The notes beneath the pieces are model-generated. The model was given only the letters and a program-made list of their open reading frames with translations. It ran no database searches and was not told the DNA's origin. Both the position numbers and the translations under genes were made by a program. From contig OZ345371.1 of the NCBI GenBank assembly GCA_977006965.1, forward strand, positions 1,860,001 through 1,924,000: DNA of 64,000 nucleotides, in the 5' to 3' direction. The stretch comes from Phymatolithon calcareum (lineage: Eukaryota; Rhodophyta; Florideophyceae; Hapalidiales). This document shows positions 1-11,340 of this stretch, piece by piece (within the stretch, counting starts at the first letter, position 1; every line of letters begins with the position of its first letter).

Positions 1-401
1 ACGTGCTCGAGCGACCCTTGATTTCATCAACGTGCACCTCTTGAACCGTGCCGTTCACCTTTTTTGAACTAGAAAACGCTCCGTATAGTCGGCAGCACTG
101 TGCAGGACTTGTCACTGATGTTGCTTTGGTGCGTGCGGCTGCACCGACCACTCGGTGCGGGTCTTTTTCTCGAGGCATGGCAGATGTGTTTTTCCTGGGT
201 GACCAGCAGATTTTCGTTCCTACCGGCGAACGACGGGGTTTTAAGGTAGTAAAAGGGGTACTCCGCACCAAGAAGAAAAGGTCGCCTTTCCGAATCTGGC
301 GCTCAAAATCAGTTCCGCTTTTTTTTCATAAACTTTTTCGAGATTTTAAATCCACCCTCAATTGAGGGAAATTCCCTCAATTGAGGGTGTTCGTCACATA
401 G
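1..401 (-). mobile_element. piggyBac copy PB-D, 5' end only
   Basis: The window opens inside the N-terminal coding part of a piggyBac-type element on the minus strand. Translated on minus, the stretch around 30-190 matches the N-terminal segments of PB-A (29507 onward, plus) and PB-C (50650-50780, minus), with the shared block SREKDP..VVGA followed by TKATSVTS. The element ends near 401 with AGACACTAG, the terminal inverted repeat also seen at 30550-30563 and 50970-50980. Two copies of a 14-bp palindrome lie just inside. The remainder is beyond the left edge. Any plus-strand reading of this stretch is antisense to the transposase. Confidence 0.72.
355..387. repeat. Paired subterminal palindromes of the piggyBac family
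   Basis: CCCTCAATTGAGGG occurs at 355-368 and again at 374-387. It is a perfect 14-bp palindrome. The same palindrome, exact or nearly so, lies just inside the ends of PB-A (29299-29330 and 30525-30538), PB-B (45051-45064) and PB-C (49045-49058). Its fixed position makes it a likely transposase-binding or hairpin site (inference). Confidence 0.85.
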
Positions 402-793
402 ACACTAGGCTTGATATTTTCGACCCTGGCGGAGAAAGAGTCGTGATATGGCTATCCACGGAGCATGCTTCAGAGCCTTGCGGGAACTCCAACCGTCGTA
501 TTGATCAGACATGAGAGCATGCCTTCTCCTGCGGCTCTGTGAGATCGCAGCGATGACAGCGCCAGCGCCATAGAGACGCTGAATGACAAACAGAGAAACG
601 AAAAGAAGGAAGTGAATGCGGGGACGAACGATGTCGGTATGGTCTTCAAACGGCGATCTTGGCTTGGCCGCCAACCTTAGCAGGAACACACGAAGCGAAG
701 GGAAAGATTGGAGTGCGGTATGCGATTTCACCGTACTGGATTGAACGGAAAGCCCACAGTACGCGTTGGACTAAGTCTGAGTGGGAGGCTTCA
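402..793. other. Unassigned stretch between PB-D and a LINE insertion
   Basis: No recognisable gene. A 108-codon open frame on minus (405-731) has no domain I recognise and is probably chance. This stretch is the left half of the site into which the LINE at 807-2302 inserted; the right half resumes at 2303. Confidence 0.4.
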
Positions 794-806
794 GGCTCTC
801 CGTGAA

Positions 807-2302
807 AAAAAATTTTTATTGCAATTTTTTTAAAGCCCCGCAGTCATACGAATATACGGGCAGGGCTTCCTCAGGTGCTGCCCTCGCTAGGGCGGCTCTA
901 CTCTTATGTCTGGCATTCTATCTGGGACCCTAGCATGTGTTCGGTTGTTTTGATTGCTCTTCGTAACAGTTTCGAAGCGTCGCTTCTTCTTTCAGTACAG
1001 GTCTTCTTCATGCTGCATACTCTCGATGATGCTTTTGTTGAAGAGCAAAAGGTCATCTAATGCCTTCTCAGTTGCCGCTCTGTCGTCTTCCTTGAGTTCA
1101 TAGACTGACAAGTTGCGATCCAGGGTCTCCATGTGCTGTCTGACTTTCTTTCCGAATCCATCTACCATCAGTGTCGTAGGCACTTGGGGAAATCTTCCAA
1201 AGGCGTACTGAACCGCCAGTTGCCTGTGTTTCAGTTGTCGAAATTTGAGTATTGCAGGGAGTTCTCTTGTCTTGTCGTACACAATTTTCCTCTTTCTCTT
1301 CGATTCAAGGCTCTCTCCTTCCTTTGTCAAGAATGCTGATCGGAGTTCTTCTGCAGATTGGTTCGCTATTATGTGCTTCATCGCTTCATCAAACGGTTGT
1401 CCAGTTTCTATAGCTGCGATGTCATTACTTGTGGCTGGAAGCTCTTCTGAGTTTTTTCTCTCTGGCGGTTCCTCCAGAAACTTTCCTTCTTTCGCCATGG
1501 CCCTTCTCAGCATCTTGAAAGCTAGTATTTCCCGTCGATGGGAAGCAGCTTGGATTCGACATATTAGGCGAAGTCTATCCGTCTTTCCTCGTGCCAGTGG
1601 CCCGAAGACTTGTCTGAAAAACGTTTGTTCAACTTCCTTGACCGCGCTCTGGACATTTTCTGTCCACGGTGTTAAGTGCATAGCGTACTCCCAGCGTGGC
1701 TGGATTAATGCCTTGTATACTTGGATGCATTTATGTATGCCAATTCCCTTCTTGAATACCCCTAGTGCACGGAGCTCGCACAGAGCGATCCTAGCCTTCT
1801 TGAGGCGTTGCAACATCAGTGTATCAGTAACCCCCTCCGGTCCTAGGGATACTCCGAGGTAGGTGACTTCCGCGACATGTGCGAGGGCCTTATTAGCCAG
1901 CTGGAATGTCACGCCCGCTGTCTCATCCGATTCAAGTATCTCGCTTTTTCCTTGTTTCGTGTTCCATGTCATCCCTCGTTCTTGGGCCCATTGAGTGGCT
2001 TTGTCTAGCAATCCCTACAGAGCGGAAGGTGATTTCGCTAGAAGAATTACGTCGTCTGCGAAGAGGATTGAAGGAACGTCGGCCCAATCTCTGGGCACTT
2101 CTCCCATGCGTTCCGCAAACTCATCCATGAAGATTTTGTATAGACTTGGACTGAGAGGGGACCCCTGTGGTACTCCTCTGTCCACTAGAAACCAGTTCTT
2201 ATCAGAATCTCCGATGGTTGACACCCAGGACGGTGTCAAGAATGCTTCCGTCATAGCGCATAGCTTTGGTGGCAGTACCTGTCTCATTCTGGCCACTAGA
2301 TG
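807..2302 (-). mobile_element. 5'-truncated LINE insertion with 13-bp TSD
   Basis: A minus-strand non-LTR retrotransposon whose 3' end is the T-rich run at 807-835 (plus strand), next to the family tail GCCCCGCAG. GGCTCTCCGTGAA is present at 794-806 and again at 2303-2315, a perfect 13-bp target-site duplication that fixes both ends. Coding similarity on minus begins exactly inside the right-hand copy. The element is therefore truncated within the reverse transcriptase, as expected for target-primed reverse transcription. About 1.5 kb remains. Confidence 0.88.
992..2302 (-). pseudogene. LINE ORF2 C-terminal part: reverse transcriptase palm, thumb and C-terminal domain
   Basis: Encodes the second half of a LINE ORF2 protein, which would copy the element RNA at the nicked target. 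On minus, 2302-2015 carries DRGVPQGSPLSP (RT motif B) and ILFADDVILLAK (motif C, catalytic DD in the form FADD). A stop at 2015-2017 then breaks the frame. The 339-codon frame 2011-992 holds the rest, including VTYLGVSLGPEG, WEYAMHLTPW and the family C-terminus ending EEDLY. The same ending (xxLY-stop) is found at 10293, 19599 and 53937. The endonuclease and motif A are missing through 5' truncation. A pseudogene, by both truncation and the stop. Confidence 0.85.
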
Positions 2303-2315
2303 GGCTCTCCGTGAA

Positions 2316-3734
2316 TGACGGGACGAGCAAGCGACACTTGGCGTGCATGATCCAAGCAGTGGAGCCTGAACCAGCAAACTTCCACCTTCGTTTACTGGGA
2401 AGGTTCAAACTACATTACGTACTATCAGCAGAAGAAAAGAAAGAAACAGATTTGATGTTTGGGGGACAGTTCCCCGTGGCCCTACGACAAGGGCAATCTA
2501 CTCATCTAGAACGAAACAGATGCGCACACACTTCGCAATTTGGAAACCTGAAGTGGCGGGCAGTCGATTGAGAACCAGCGCCTTCAGGTAACCTTACAGT
2601 CTCGTGACTATCGCAGCTTAAAGCCGTGGACGAACAGACGCAAACTTTCATGTCTTGACTGTACACGGCCGCAACAGTAATTTAGTCACTGCGAAAAGAA
2701 ACGCCCAGGTTTATCCCTGGCTTCTTTCCTCTGGCTTCTGTGACCCTTTAAAGAGGCAAAATGGAGCTTGAATTTCGTCCCACGGAAAGTAGTCAAATTC
2801 CGAAAAAAGCCCAGCATTTGCCATGGGGGTATAGACAAGCTCCTATATCCAGCCAAGAGAATAGATATGAACTTGCCATTACATTGACATGAATGGTGCG
2901 CTTTGTTCACGGGCTTCCTTCACGCCCTAAGATGAAGCACGCTTTTGGTAGTTGGAGTGGCCCGAAAGTGAGACGAGGGCTCTGCAGTATGTAACACGTC
3001 AAGGCGTTCCAGAGGGAAAGAGGAGAGAGGTAGAGCTGAGCGCAGTACAGTTGTATACTGGAGCGCGGCTCTACTCGGCAAAAGCAGAGGCTAGTTCACC
3101 GTGCGGGTACATTCGATCCCCCGACGGCACTGCCTTTATTATTCCATTTATAAAGGAACTGCAGCAGCACAAGACTCTACCCAGGCATTAGAGAGGGCGC
3201 AATGGATGCGGCTCCACGCCCTTGAATGGTCGGACAAACGAGTGCTCTCAGTTGAGACAAATTTCAAGCGGATGTAAGTAAATCCGCAAGGCTGATTCCG
3301 AACCGCTTAGGGAGCTGACACTAACAATCTGGTCGCCAAGCACGCACCCGTCAGCGCAAGCAAGGGGATAGGACCCGTTCGAAACGAGGACTGCGGATTT
3401 TTCCGCGTTGGCGTCCGTTCACCGGCCGCTGCTCGTACAGCGATCATCCGGCGCAAATAGAGGACTGTCAAATACCCCATGTTCGTGTCCTTTCACCAGC
3501 CGCTGCTAGGAGAGCGATCAGCCGGCGCAAGACAGGGTGCCTTGTTACAAATAGTTTGCCGTGCCTACTTCTGATCGATGTTCAGGAATGTGAATTGCTT
3601 TTTTGATTTTGTCCATTGGACGGTGTTCGTCTTCGTGCATGTTTCCTCCGGTTATCAGAAGCTCGTACAGCTGTAGCCTTCTCAGAATTGTTTATCTAGG
3701 GTGGGCTACCAAGCTTCATACTCAATGCAAGGGC
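2316..3734. other. No recognised gene
   Basis: Both strands hold only short frames without domains. The frames at 2686-2910 (minus) and 2952-3191 (plus) are the longest and I see no support for them. The one structured signal is the 37-nt direct repeat at 3420-3530. Confidence 0.4.
3420..3530. repeat. Two diverged 37-nt direct repeats
   Basis: Units at 3420-3456 and 3494-3530 share the pattern CACC.GCCGCTGCT followed by AGCGATCA and CCGGCGCAA, with about four mismatches. They start 74 nt apart, exactly twice the unit length. This could be the relic of a tandem array. Confidence 0.6.
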
Positions 3735-3965
3735 TTGAAGAAATGAAGAAGAAGAAGAAAGGTAGATTTTTATTTAAAAGTTAGCAACGCATCTGCTGAC
3801 GCTCGGGGCAACTTCCTAAGGCCAAGGGGTTTTGGCTAGATTCTGTCCTGAAGGGGTTTTCTTTTCTTGTTGGTGTGACACGATTCAGTGGACTACAAAA
3901 ACCCACCTCTGGTCTCCTTCGGGACCTCGAGGGGGAAAGTTACTCCCCTGTCCTGTGGCACGCTG
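3735..3965 (+). repeat. Interspersed repeat N
   Basis: Begins with a GAAGAAGAAGAAG run, then TTTTATTTAAAAGTTA, and later a block with CAGTGGACTACAAAAA and CCACCTCTGGTCTCC. Diverged copies lie at 22745-22915 (+), 33975-34165 (-) and 52640-52860 (+). At 22700-22775 the run follows a LINE-like C-terminal reading frame, so N may be the 3' end of a LINE family (inference). Confidence 0.65.
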
Positions 3966-5825
3966 TAGCTTGAAGAAATGAGCGCAATGTCCCGAGACAG
4001 CTGTTTTTTAAGGAGGAATCTTTGATTCTTTTCGCACTGATGCAGCCTGTTCATATCCTCACTTGGAGGATGTAAAAAGAGGCGCGTGCGACAAAAGCAC
4101 TTGAAGGATTCGTTTTATGTCGGAGTTCATTTTTAATCGCCGCACTATCTTCAAAATATAAGGAATATAGACGAAGATTCCTCAGATTCTAATTTCCCTA
4201 CCAGTTTCACCGACGCTTCTCTGCTTTCCGTCATTGCGATGTCGATAATTTTAGCTAGCAGCTTTTGGATGTCTCTGCGTCAAGCTGTTCCTCGAAATAT
4301 ATACGTATCTTCATTCCCCTTCACCCGTCTCTGTACATTGGAAGCTAGTATATCTCAACGTTAGCGGGCAGTTTGGTCCGGGGAGAGCAGGGGAAGCTTG
4401 ACCATTGTTACAGATGCTTTGCAGATATCTAATCAACAGCACTCTAAACAATTATCAATCACGAGAAGGCAAGCAATAGCAGATTCAAATTTGTGAAGGG
4501 AGGTAAGCTCTCTGTCGAGAATAAATGTCCTGGCTACGTTGGAAAAAAGAAAAATTCTTGTACCGCAGGGCAGCACCAACTCTAAGTTAACCCTACTACA
4601 GGGTCAACTGCTCGCCATAAGGCGTATAATCTTTGCATCTAAATCTCCTCAATCACGTGATCGGGCACCGCGAAGCTAATGCCTGACCTTCTGCATTCCT
4701 ATCTGCCCATGGTGCTGTATGCACTATGTCAAAAGAGCAGACCGAAACATACCCTAAGCGCACACACGCGAGTACGCTTGAATGGTCCGACTGGGCCAAC
4801 CAGTGTGTGTGCGAGATCGTCAATTCAGACCTCTCACAACACAGACGAACACGCCGTTCCAGTCCATGAAAAGCCACCGAGAGCGCCAACGGAAGTAATG
4901 ACTGCATATCGTCCATTTCTTTTCTAATTGGTGGGCGCACGGACAGCGAGTGTCATTTCTTCCAGAAGGGCTGTCGCCCCATGGCTACTCAAATATACGA
5001 ACTGAAGAATTGGTTCTAGGGCAAGTTCAAGGGCTAATTTCAGATATAAAAGAGAAGCGAAGAGTATCATTTCCGCGGCTCGCTCTCCGCAAATACGCTT
5101 GCATCGCCAATGCCTTGGTGGTGCTAGGGGAGATTGAATTTCTTGCCTCTCGTTGAAGTCCGTCAACTAAATATGGCGGTTATTGGAAGTACGAGCACCG
5201 GCATTCATGCACGCAGTCAAGTCCTCTCCCAGATTCTTAAAGACGCAGGATATTGAGATGTTCTTATAACAGGCTGAAAGCCAGTTGGGTGATTTCTTGA
5301 ATTTAGCTCGACAGTCGACAGTGGTTAGAGCGTGTCTGATTAAAATAAACTTAAGACCTGAGCACTGATAACCTGTTGGACTGCAGCTTCAGGCACGAAC
5401 ACTATGCCGAGAACGTAGACAGATGAATTTGGTTGCACATGCCAGAACGAGTCACCAATACATAACAGATCGCAGTTGCGCAGAGGTTTATTTTATGTTG
5501 CGAGAGGGAAGCATTGGAACCATGGAAGGATTCGAAGCAACATAAAGTTGTTGCGATTAAGGAGATTATCGACAAATCCAGAGTCAGAACAGTGAACAAA
5601 GTCTTGCTGCGTGGGCACGGGTGTCATCGAGTCCTAACTGAAGAACTATGTGGTACGCCTGTGCCGTGTTGGGGTTTGAACCAGTGAAGGGCCATCCTCT
5701 GGAGAGCAGTTGAATGCGATCATGGATAAGATGTCCATTATAATAACTGACTTAGGGTTCGGAATCAGTCAGCACGCGGGCACAGTGCACCGAGCTCGAA
5801 CAGATGGACGACTAGGTGATGTTTT
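3966..5825. other. No recognised gene
   Basis: Short open frames on both strands around 4653-5166 overlap one another and show no domain, repeat or splice evidence. I see nothing I can name here. Confidence 0.4.
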
Positions 5826-6130
5826 ATTCAAAAAAAACTCCCTTTAACCTCAATTTGAGTAACAGGGCAGCTTCTCACCGTCGCCCGTGTCAGTCAAGCT
5901 CTACTCTCCTAAAATCTCCTTAAGTCGAATTTCTCTTCCTGTGAGCGCCCGTGTTTGAAATCATATTCAGTCAGCTGATCCATTTCCGTGGATATTAGTA
6001 CTCATTCGAGCGCTACGAGCGCAACCAAAGGACCTGTTACAAAAATATGTCTTCAAGGTTAATTTTTCTCCACAGGGGGGCTCTGCTGAAATCACTCTTA
6101 GGTACCTTAGACGCGTGTTTCTGTCTTTTG
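5826..6130 (-). repeat. Old copy of repeat X390
   Basis: Aligns by eye over its length with the two young X390 copies at 14964-15360 and 18673-19065. Shared blocks include CTCAATTTGAGTAACAGGGC and TTTTCTCCACA. Many substitutions mark it as the oldest of the three. Confidence 0.7.
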
Positions 6131-7349
6131 TACGAAGCGATGGAGTAATGGCTGTGTATGTGTAATCCAGAGCTTTTTATTACAGACGCTTCCGTACTAC
6201 GGTCTCACAGGGATACTCTCTGAAAAACACCCGAATAGAGTTGCGTCTCGACAACTAGGAAGTTTCTAGAATGTCCACGGCATCGCGCCCATTTTTATAT
6301 GGACATCAATCGTCTTCCTCGTGACTTCTTCCTCTGCACTGTTTAAACTCGACTGCACGTTACAGATCAAGTTTTAATGTCAAAATCTCGTAGCATGTCG
6401 TATTGCCGAGAGTTTGACAGTTAAACATTTATTTTCATGCAGAATAAGATTACCTAATATTATTCACTTCAAAGTGAATAATTTATTTGTTTTTTCAAAA
6501 TAGATTATGCGAAAAAGAACTAATTTTTCATATTCTCTTTCTGTACGGGGTAAACAACCCTTTATTCGTGTGTAGATATCGAGAAGTGTATTATTCAACA
6601 TTATTTTGAGCATATTCCGATCCATTATGATTCCACTTTTTCCCCAAGAATTGTTCAATCTGCATTCCAGAGAGCAATCATCGTAGGATTTAAAAACAGT
6701 GATGTTTAAAAAAATCAGTGTATTTTATTTACTTGATGATGATGATTGTTTTATTCCCCTAAGAGGCTAGCAGTCTAGAAGGCTTCATTCGGCTCCACTT
6801 GCTGAGGTCGGAGGCGTTCTCTATGGCCGATTCGATATCTTGGTTTGGTATACCACGAAGGAGAGAGGCATGCGTTCCGGGTACGCATTATTTATTTGTG
6901 AATATTGGAGAAAAATATACATTTGAATATTATTTCGAAAGTTTGTGACCCAATCACGTGGACATCTTTGCCGGATATTGAATTCCAATATTCAGAAGAT
7001 CTTCGTCGCCTCTCAAACTCTCGAGAATGGCGTCCCAGTGGCCATCCAAATATTGGCGGAAGTGGCATGGCTTTTCGGAGGACGACGGGAAGGCACGAAA
7101 ACGACATATGCTTTACCAGGGCCAGGAATCGTACATGAGTCGAAAGGTCTTGCGAGAGCACTTACTTGTGTCTGGTGTTGGTTAAAGAGTGCACTCGCCC
7201 TACTTTTACAGAAAGGACTGAAACGTTGTTTTCAGTGCTGCACTCTACGTTAATTGACACGTCAGCGAAAACGGAGTTGTGTGCAGGCGAACTGTGGATA
7301 AGACTTGAAGATTTCCTTCACTTGCAGTGCGAAGGTACGTTCGATATTT
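6131..7349. other. No recognised gene
   Basis: AT-rich around 6400-6730, with a GATGATGATGATT stretch at 6735. Small frames at 6464-6658 (-) and 6892-7253 (both strands) have no recognisable domain. Confidence 0.35.
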
Positions 7350-7949
7350 TCACGGTATTATTTCTTTTCTCATGAAGGTCCGCTTTGGAATGCTTCTGGC
7401 AAAACGGGATATGGATGGTTTCCGAATGGCAAAGGTCCACACAGAACGAGCCCGAGATGAGTTTAACAGGCTCAGCACTAAGTCAACCATGGGCGTATTC
7501 GGTGAGCGAGGCGAATTGCAATCTAAACTGTCCTTCTTGTGAGACCCGGGGCAATTGTTTGTGCTTGTCGAGGAAGGCGAATTCTTCTTATATCTCGCTA
7601 CAACGTCAGGGAGACAGAATAATAGAAAGTGAGTGGTACAAGGTAATGTATTGTTAATTTTCTGTGCCAGGTAAGAGAAAAGCTGCTCCAATTGAAAATT
7701 AGTTACTTCTGTGGCAAGGTCAACCACAACTTGTGAGAAAGCTTGGCTCAAAACGGAGCATTGATGGGCGTCCCAATCTAGATGGATATACTGTACTGGC
7801 ATATGATAATGCGAGTTGACGAAAGTCGACACTGTAGTAAGTGAAAGGGCTAGTAGAGTCCCGATTTTAATCGAGAAATAGGAACCAACACAGTCACCAC
7901 TACCTATGCACAAGGCATGCTCAACTTCATCTTTGCTCCAATCTTGCAT
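7350..7949 (-). CDS. Hypothetical 199-codon ORF, unsupported
   Basis: An uninterrupted ATG-to-stop frame of 199 codons on minus and the longest frame in this otherwise unassigned area. A mildly hydrophobic stretch lies near residues 25-45 (SIKIGTLLALSLTTVSTFV), which might be a single membrane segment. No catalytic motif, zinc finger or similarity to the mobile elements in this window is visible. No second copy and no splice sites were found. It could be a chance frame, an exon of an unknown gene or a decayed element. Confidence 0.2.
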   Translation of the reverse strand: MQDWSKDEVEHALCIGSGDCVGSYFSIKIGTLLALSLTTVSTFVNSHYHMPVQYIHLDWDAHQCSVLSQAFSQVVVDLATEVTNFQLEQLFSYLAQKINNTLPCTTHFLLFCLPDVVARYKKNSPSSTSTNNCPGSHKKDSLDCNSPRSPNTPMVDLVLSLLNSSRARSVWTFAIRKPSISRFARSIPKRTFMRKEIIP

Positions 7950-9410
7950 CGGAATCCATGTTCGAGCTATGCCCCGGTATGCTTCTCGCAGCCTTCAGCT
8001 CACCCTTTTTTGGCACAAGTCCTTGCTGGTTGCAACTGTTTGCAAGGGAAACTCCCCATCTCGATTTAACGACACTATGATTCGTGGGAGGTTCGAGGCG
8101 CCGGATCATGATGACCTAGTCCTTAAAGCTCGAGGCACCGCGAGCCAATGAGACACTACGGATGTGGTCACATTAATCTTACCGGTGCCCTGGCGGACTG
8201 CCAACGTGTCTGAAAAACATTGGTCTATTTTTGGGACATCTTAAGGTGATGTTTATGAGCATTAGAAGGTGATGTTTTCAGTAGCAAGACTACGCCGGCT
8301 CGTAAGCCGAGTACTGTCAAAAAGGGACGGCTGCGCAGGACTTTTTAGACCCAAGAGGCGCATATTCACTGCAACGGAAGTGAGCAACAGAGCTCTTGCA
8401 TCAATTTAGTTGGAAACTTGATGCTTCCGGCGAGTGAGGGCGTGTCGCGTCGTTGTGTGATAATAAAAATCAATGAGAGAATACCGCGGTCAAATATAGG
8501 GCCTATGTTCCCAGAAAAATCCATGGGGGAAGTCAAATTCGATTCGATGTTCGCGAAGATAGTGCACAGGTGCGCATTTTCTCACGCGTAGAGAGTCTCG
8601 CCGCCAGTGCTTGGGGACAGGAGTAAAATTAGTGTCGTCGATTAATGTAGCCGAGACGCTCGGAGAGTCAAGGGGATTACTCGAAGTCAACGTAGACGAC
8701 GTCACCAGGTTTGTCATTTTATGCGAAACTTGCTAGAAAGATGCACTGCCTTGCACTAGAGCGGATAATGACCGTAGTTATCCAAATTTTCGTTTTTTTG
8801 CACACGTGCCTTTCAGAACTTGGGAAAGAACAGTAAACGGGTAATGTTGGTGATAAACTCGGTTTAAAAATCTGGAAGACACCCGGATGGGTGTTAGCAC
8901 CCAAAAGATACGAGTGCTGGCAGGCTGTTGCAAGGGTAGAGGACGTATCTGGTCGACATACACACAAGTGCTCCAGCGAGACGCTATGCTGTAGCAAAGG
9001 GCCAATGGGGATAAAAGATCTTGCATCAACGGTAGAGTTGCCAGAAAAGAGCCATCGTGAAAACAGCCTGCGAGAAATACCTGAGTAATAACACGGACCT
9101 CTTCCACTGAGTGCGAGTGTGAAAAAGGCCCCACATATGGCCCAATGTAATGTGCGGATGGGTTGCTTGGAGACTGCCGGAGCATGACACGTGCTTCAAG
9201 AGTCACGGAAGAAATGTCTTTTATTGAGTAAAAAGTGTAGAAATTCGAGAGTTAAAAGATCGTACACCTTCAGAGAAGATGACCCTGCATTCTGCTTCGA
9301 ATCAAGGGATTAAATTATCAGGAGAACGCAGCGCAAACAATTTGTCGAAAAGAGGGCATGTTGCTCCAAACTAAGACTTTGAGGGCTTATCATGGAATAT
9401 TCTGACTCGT
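7950..9410. other. No recognised gene
   Basis: A 142-codon frame on minus (8778-9206) and its overlapping frames show no motif. No repeat family identified elsewhere in the window occurs here. Confidence 0.35.
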
Positions 9411-9420
9411 CTAGTGCATA

Positions 9421-9890
9421 ATGTTGATATTTAGCCGAGCACCCCTTTGTAGAAAATCAGTATTGCGTGCGAACTTGGAGTTGATAGAACCACTTGCCTT
9501 ACAACGTACTCTTTCTTTCTTTATTGCGGAAAGATCGCTTACCCCGCACCTCAAGATGTTCTGTAACAGCTTTCTGTTATTCAGAAATTTGAGTATGGCT
9601 AAGGGTCTCTCTTGGCATAGCTCTTTTGCGGTTATTGCACCCACTCAATCAATAAGCTTACGTCTAAAGACGGAACTTCCACCACACTTTAAATCAAGTG
9701 ATCGGCTGTTTCTTTGCAGCCAGAATTACTGGCTTTGTTCTCTAGCACAAGAGCGCTCGGTGACTAAGAAGTACGAAGAAAGTGCCGTTTGAGTAGCCTC
9801 AGTACTATGGCTTAGAGAATCTTGCGAAAGCTGCCCCGCCATTTCAAGGTGTGGCTTTGGGAGCTTTCAGAAAAATCAAATATCCCCCGA
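9421..9890. pseudogene. Fragments of repeat X390 and a LINE-type zinc-knuckle domain, mixed orientation
   Basis: On plus, 9421-9540 translates to IFSRAPLCRKSVL...ELIEPLALQR, similar to the coding strand of X390 (IFNRVPLWRKSIL...ELIVLQR). On plus, 9822-9885 gives KLPRHFKVWLWELSEK, the family end KVRLWELSK. Between them, on minus (9790-9650), KASNSGCKETADHLI matches the LINE zf-RVT-like block at 34340-34420 (KASNSGCQKT) and 48700-48760 (SNIGCNETVEHLF). Opposite orientations side by side imply rearrangement or a twin-primed insertion. Nothing here is intact. Confidence 0.5.
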
Positions 9891-9998
9891 CTGGTCCACG
9901 TTTACTATGCAACGATTTTTGAGGAAATTCACTACATGGCCATCCCTCGCCGATCCTACTACTTTCTCAGAGCGCTCTATGCGACAGTAATATTTATT

Positions 9999-10293
9999 AA
10001 TACTGTACGACAAACCGGATGAGATCTCTGCCATCCTCAGGTTTACTAAGGTGAGACATCGACAGCTGGCCATAAAATACGCAAGCGGAAGGTTCCCTCA
10101 CGTGAGCGCGACGCTAATATCGAATACATTCGGAACGGCTGCAGAGCGCCACATGGAGACCATACGTATGAACCTAACAAAGTATGAACCGGACTCCGGA
10201 GAAATGATAAGAACGGAAAAGGCATTAGAATCCATACTACTCTACAGCGTCACCATAATTGACAATATGGAAAACGACGAGTCCCTGTATTAG
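9999..10293 (+). pseudogene. LINE ORF2 C-terminal domain
   Basis: Open on plus from the truncation point to a stop at 10293. The translation runs from DKPDEISAILRF through VRHRQLAIKYASGRFPHVSA to IIDNMENDESLY, the conserved C-terminus of this LINE family, and is closest to the copy at 53937-54317. This domain follows the RT in the LINEs here. Its function is unknown; the R/KHRQLA.xYA.GxFP block is its most conserved part. No RT residues remain. Confidence 0.82.
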
Positions 10294-10782
10294 GGACCAG
10301 GCGATATACTAGAATGAACAAGTTACGAAAGCTGCTCCCGTACAGTCTTAGGAGTGTTAACCCTCTCGCACTGCTACAATTGAGGTTTATTGGGACACAG
10401 TAAAATAATTCTTTTGCGAGACCCACGCGCATCGAAACACGCCATAGAGTATTTCCTGTCCTTCGTCATGTGTATGCGCTCGTACTAAACAAGTTTGGAG
10501 TGAGTTAGCGCAGGGTACGCGAAGCTACAAGCAAAGCCGCGATTTTCGTGTCCAAATATGCATATTTGTTCAGATGATGTAGACAGTTAGCCGTTGCGCT
10601 TTCGGATATTATTTCAAGGTGGATGTCTTCTTAAGAACAGTACCTGGACCCTTTTTTTCGTTTTCAGAAAATCGGCTGGAAAAAAAGATACGGGCAGTTC
10701 TACATCGAGCAAAACATTCGAATTTGGCCCCTAAACTGAGCTTTTCGGCCTGCGTGTCCTTTGCGGTTAATCTGTGTACCTA

Positions 10783-11265
10783 ATGAGCTACGATTTGACT
10801 ATAAGTCATTGCGGCCTGGATGGGAAATGTGTTTTCATGATGAGAGGAGCTTTGGCAGACCACGAGAGAGCCATGTATGCTCTTAGGGCCTTCAAAACAG
10901 AGCATTCACGATCAGTCGCCATGCAGATAGGAATGTATATCATGAAGGCAGTCGCAGATGGAGGAATGGGAGGATCAGTTGAGGACTTTGTTTTACTCTT
11001 GACACTTCTCAACCCAGAAAAACTACAGTCATATCATGGAGCAGAGGAATACGTATCGCAGAAGGTGGTCTGGAGAGAGAGCTCCATGAATTCGATTGGA
11101 AGGTACAGTTCTGATGTGTACCGCTGTCATTGGCGGTACATATTAGCTCGTCGCATGGGTTATGCTCGCCGTGTAGATGAAGAATCGCGCAACGGGATAT
11201 CACCGGAGATCAATAGTGCTCTACGAGCGTACAACTGGCAAGATTCCAACTTCCATGATTCTTAG
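10783..11265 (+). CDS. 160-aa ORF of unknown function carried in PB2a
   Basis: An intact plus-strand frame starting at ATG 10783 (MSYDLTISHCGL) and ending at 11265. The composition looks protein-like: hydrophobic runs such as GSVEDFVLLLTLLNPE alternate with an Arg/Tyr-rich C-terminal part (YRCHWRYILARRMGYARR). No zinc knuckle, DDE, RT or RNase H motif is seen, and there is no relative elsewhere in the window. It occupies a third of PB2a and converges on a small minus-strand ORF ending at 11341. It may be cargo, part of a novel element protein, or a captured host fragment. I do not recognise it. Confidence 0.45.
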   Translation: MSYDLTISHCGLDGKCVFMMRGALADHERAMYALRAFKTEHSRSVAMQIGMYIMKAVADGGMGGSVEDFVLLLTLLNPEKLQSYHGAEEYVSQKVVWRESSMNSIGRYSSDVYRCHWRYILARRMGYARRVDEESRNGISPEINSALRAYNWQDSNFHDS

Positions 11266-11340
11266 ATAACAATGCAATACTGCGCACTTTTGACAAATCA
11301 GAGATAGAAAAACGTCCATCGTCTGGGTCTTTATTGGTGT

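Noticed and set aside
355-387. Paired palindromes as a transcription terminator or operator
   Set aside because: The same palindrome sits at transposon ends in every piggyBac copy, so transposon structure explains it better.
1245-1862. 205-codon plus-strand ORF
   Set aside because: Antisense of the LINE ORF2 on minus at 992-2011.
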